Assembly: GCF_004210375.1 (NCBI RefSeq)
Contig: NC_134834.1
Coordinates: 97,344,170 to 97,408,169 of the forward strand
Direction of reading: 5' to 3'
Length of the DNA stretch: 64,000 bases
Source: Tachypleus tridentatus
Taxonomy: Eukaryota > Arthropoda > Merostomata > Xiphosura > Limulidae
Below are positions 62,507 through 64,000 of this stretch, one piece after another. The first letter of the stretch is position 1, and each line of letters starts with the position of its first letter. The position numbers and the translations under genes are program-made. The notes under the pieces were generated by a model that was not told the DNA's origin, searched no databases, and saw nothing but the letters and a program-made list of their open reading frames with translations.

Positions 62507-64000
62507 CATTACTGTTTCTAATTATTGTGTTTGCTGGCTGTAGTAAGTAATCTTTTTCAGGGAAGGACAAAAACGTTTATTGAGAAATAGTTTTATAACA
62601 CATAAAAAGATTTGAACTTCATATAACACATGTACTACTTTGTTACTCATTTTTTTACCTCAGTTAAATCAAAGTTACAAAAATTCAAATGAATCTAGAA
62701 ACAAAATATTTGAAACATCTGTAATTAATGGATGAACACTTAGTATAAGAGAGAAAAAACACCACAATAAAAAGACAGGAATTAAACAAGTCATTCATTA
62801 TTTACCTACTACAAAAACTTTACAATGAAAGCATGTGCGTTATTTACAGTGGCTATAATCTATCATAATGAGAAACATTTTCCAAAAATAAAACACGCTT
62901 TTGAACTGTGCTATCAGTTAAATAGTAGAATTTGACAAGCTTAACATCCAGAAGTATAATCACGTAGTTCAAAATGTAAAAACTAGCTTTTTCTTTTATT
63001 TGTCAAAAACACAAAGTTTGTGTCATTACCGATACGGGCTAGTGTCATTACTCACCACACAGATACAAAATGTATGTTTATCTCATATTTTCATGCTCTT
63101 CTAAAACATTTAATAAAATCTTCTGTTTACTTTTTTAGATTTCTTCACAGGTTATTAGTTAAAATTCACAGAATATATTTATTATGTAACTAATGTATAG
63201 GAATCTGAGAAATTACTCAATTTGATTTTATTAGTTTAAATAAAAACTTGTACTAAATGTACAGCTCAAATAATACACTACATATTCTATTGTGACTCAA
63301 TCATTCGTGTTCAATAATTATATTCAGGTTTTAAGCATATAATAATAATAATAACAAAATGCAAGAACATAGTTAACTGGCATGTTTGTTTTGTAAATGT
63401 AATGTATAGACAAGTATAACATGACTGATTTGTTACAAATAATGTATCAAAGAATTTCTCTATATCCTTTACTCAAATTATATTAAGTATTTTGAGGCCA
63501 CACAATAGCAACCAACTGATCAAACAATATTTTTATAACATGGAAGTTCAGTATATTAACAAGTTTTTTGTGGGTCACATTCTATGTGAATAGTTTGCTT
63601 TGATCAGATGTTAGTATTTAAAACAACTGGAAATAAGAGAAATCCAGAGAATACTTACATCAAACATTAAAACGAAGCTGGTAACAGATGTCAAAACTTA
63701 ATTACCCTAATATTTTACATTAAACAAGTATATAAAAACATATACAAAGCATCTTTCTAGTTCTAAGAAAACTTAGTTCACTGTAAATGTTTTACTGACT
63801 TATGTAAGTAAAGATAATTAGAAGGATAAATAACCTGCTATAATGTTTAGAAATATACTTTTGTCTTCTAAGATGATGTTAGAGAATATAACAAAACCTC
63901 TAATATTTTCTCTCTTTTGACATAACATCTTCACAATTTCCCATTTTAAAGATAGAATCCAAACTTACTATACATCACTATTGGAAGATACAAATATGGT
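62507..64000. other. unique AT-rich sequence, no gene seen
   Basis: No ORF above 60 codons and no recognisable element. A short ataataataata run lies near 63342. Confidence 0.55.

Noticed and set aside
1..64000. Arthropod telomere repeat (TTAGG)n
   Set aside because: No run of this pentamer was seen on either strand, so a terminal position is not directly supported.

Overview
This window looks like gene-poor DNA from an arthropod nuclear genome, most likely a horseshoe crab. The assignment rests on memory, not a search. Two families of short interspersed elements recur here, one with a tRNA-like head and a conserved central/tail region, and I associate both with Limulus/Tachypleus-type genomes. 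A foldback element near 62.4 kb also looks familiar from that group. A mariner fragment and a frameshifted, repeat-borne arthropod gene family fit too. Composition is AT-rich and no bacterial gene organisation is present.

About two thirds of the window (roughly 43 kb) is tandem minisatellite DNA in a dozen unrelated families. These are a 66-bp family (1-2747), a 60-bp family (5863-6280), a 34-bp family (9980-10377), a 52-56-bp family covering about 23.4 kb (10741-34193), a 46-bp family (36687-37685), a 44-bp family covering about 9.3 kb (38341-47639), then 36-, 34- and 46-bp families end to end (48430-52108), and finally 44-, 80- and 59-bp families (57313-60265). Several show higher-order structure. 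The 44-bp array holds a nearly perfect 4.0-kb internal duplication, and the 56-bp array holds 1.3-1.6-kb blocks repeated at fixed offsets.

Protein-coding evidence is thin. A plus-strand stretch at about 5.9-7.6 kb, next to a 500-N gap, reads like one polar, low-complexity protein whose frame changes about six times. It is either a decayed gene or a real exon damaged by sequencing indels. At 55.3-57.4 kb two inverted, decayed copies of one repeat-borne gene lie head to head, and a truncated mariner element has inserted into one of them. Most other long ORFs come from tandem repeats whose unit length is a multiple of three, or lie inside SINEs.

Unique sequence between these features (2.7-3.9, 4.1-5.0, 8.3-9.1, 47.6-48.4, 52.1-53.2, 54.1-55.3, 58.0-58.8, 60.3-62.3 and 62.5-64 kb) shows no gene I can support. 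I found no convincing new biochemical system. The noteworthy content is the repeat architecture and the nested-insertion history.
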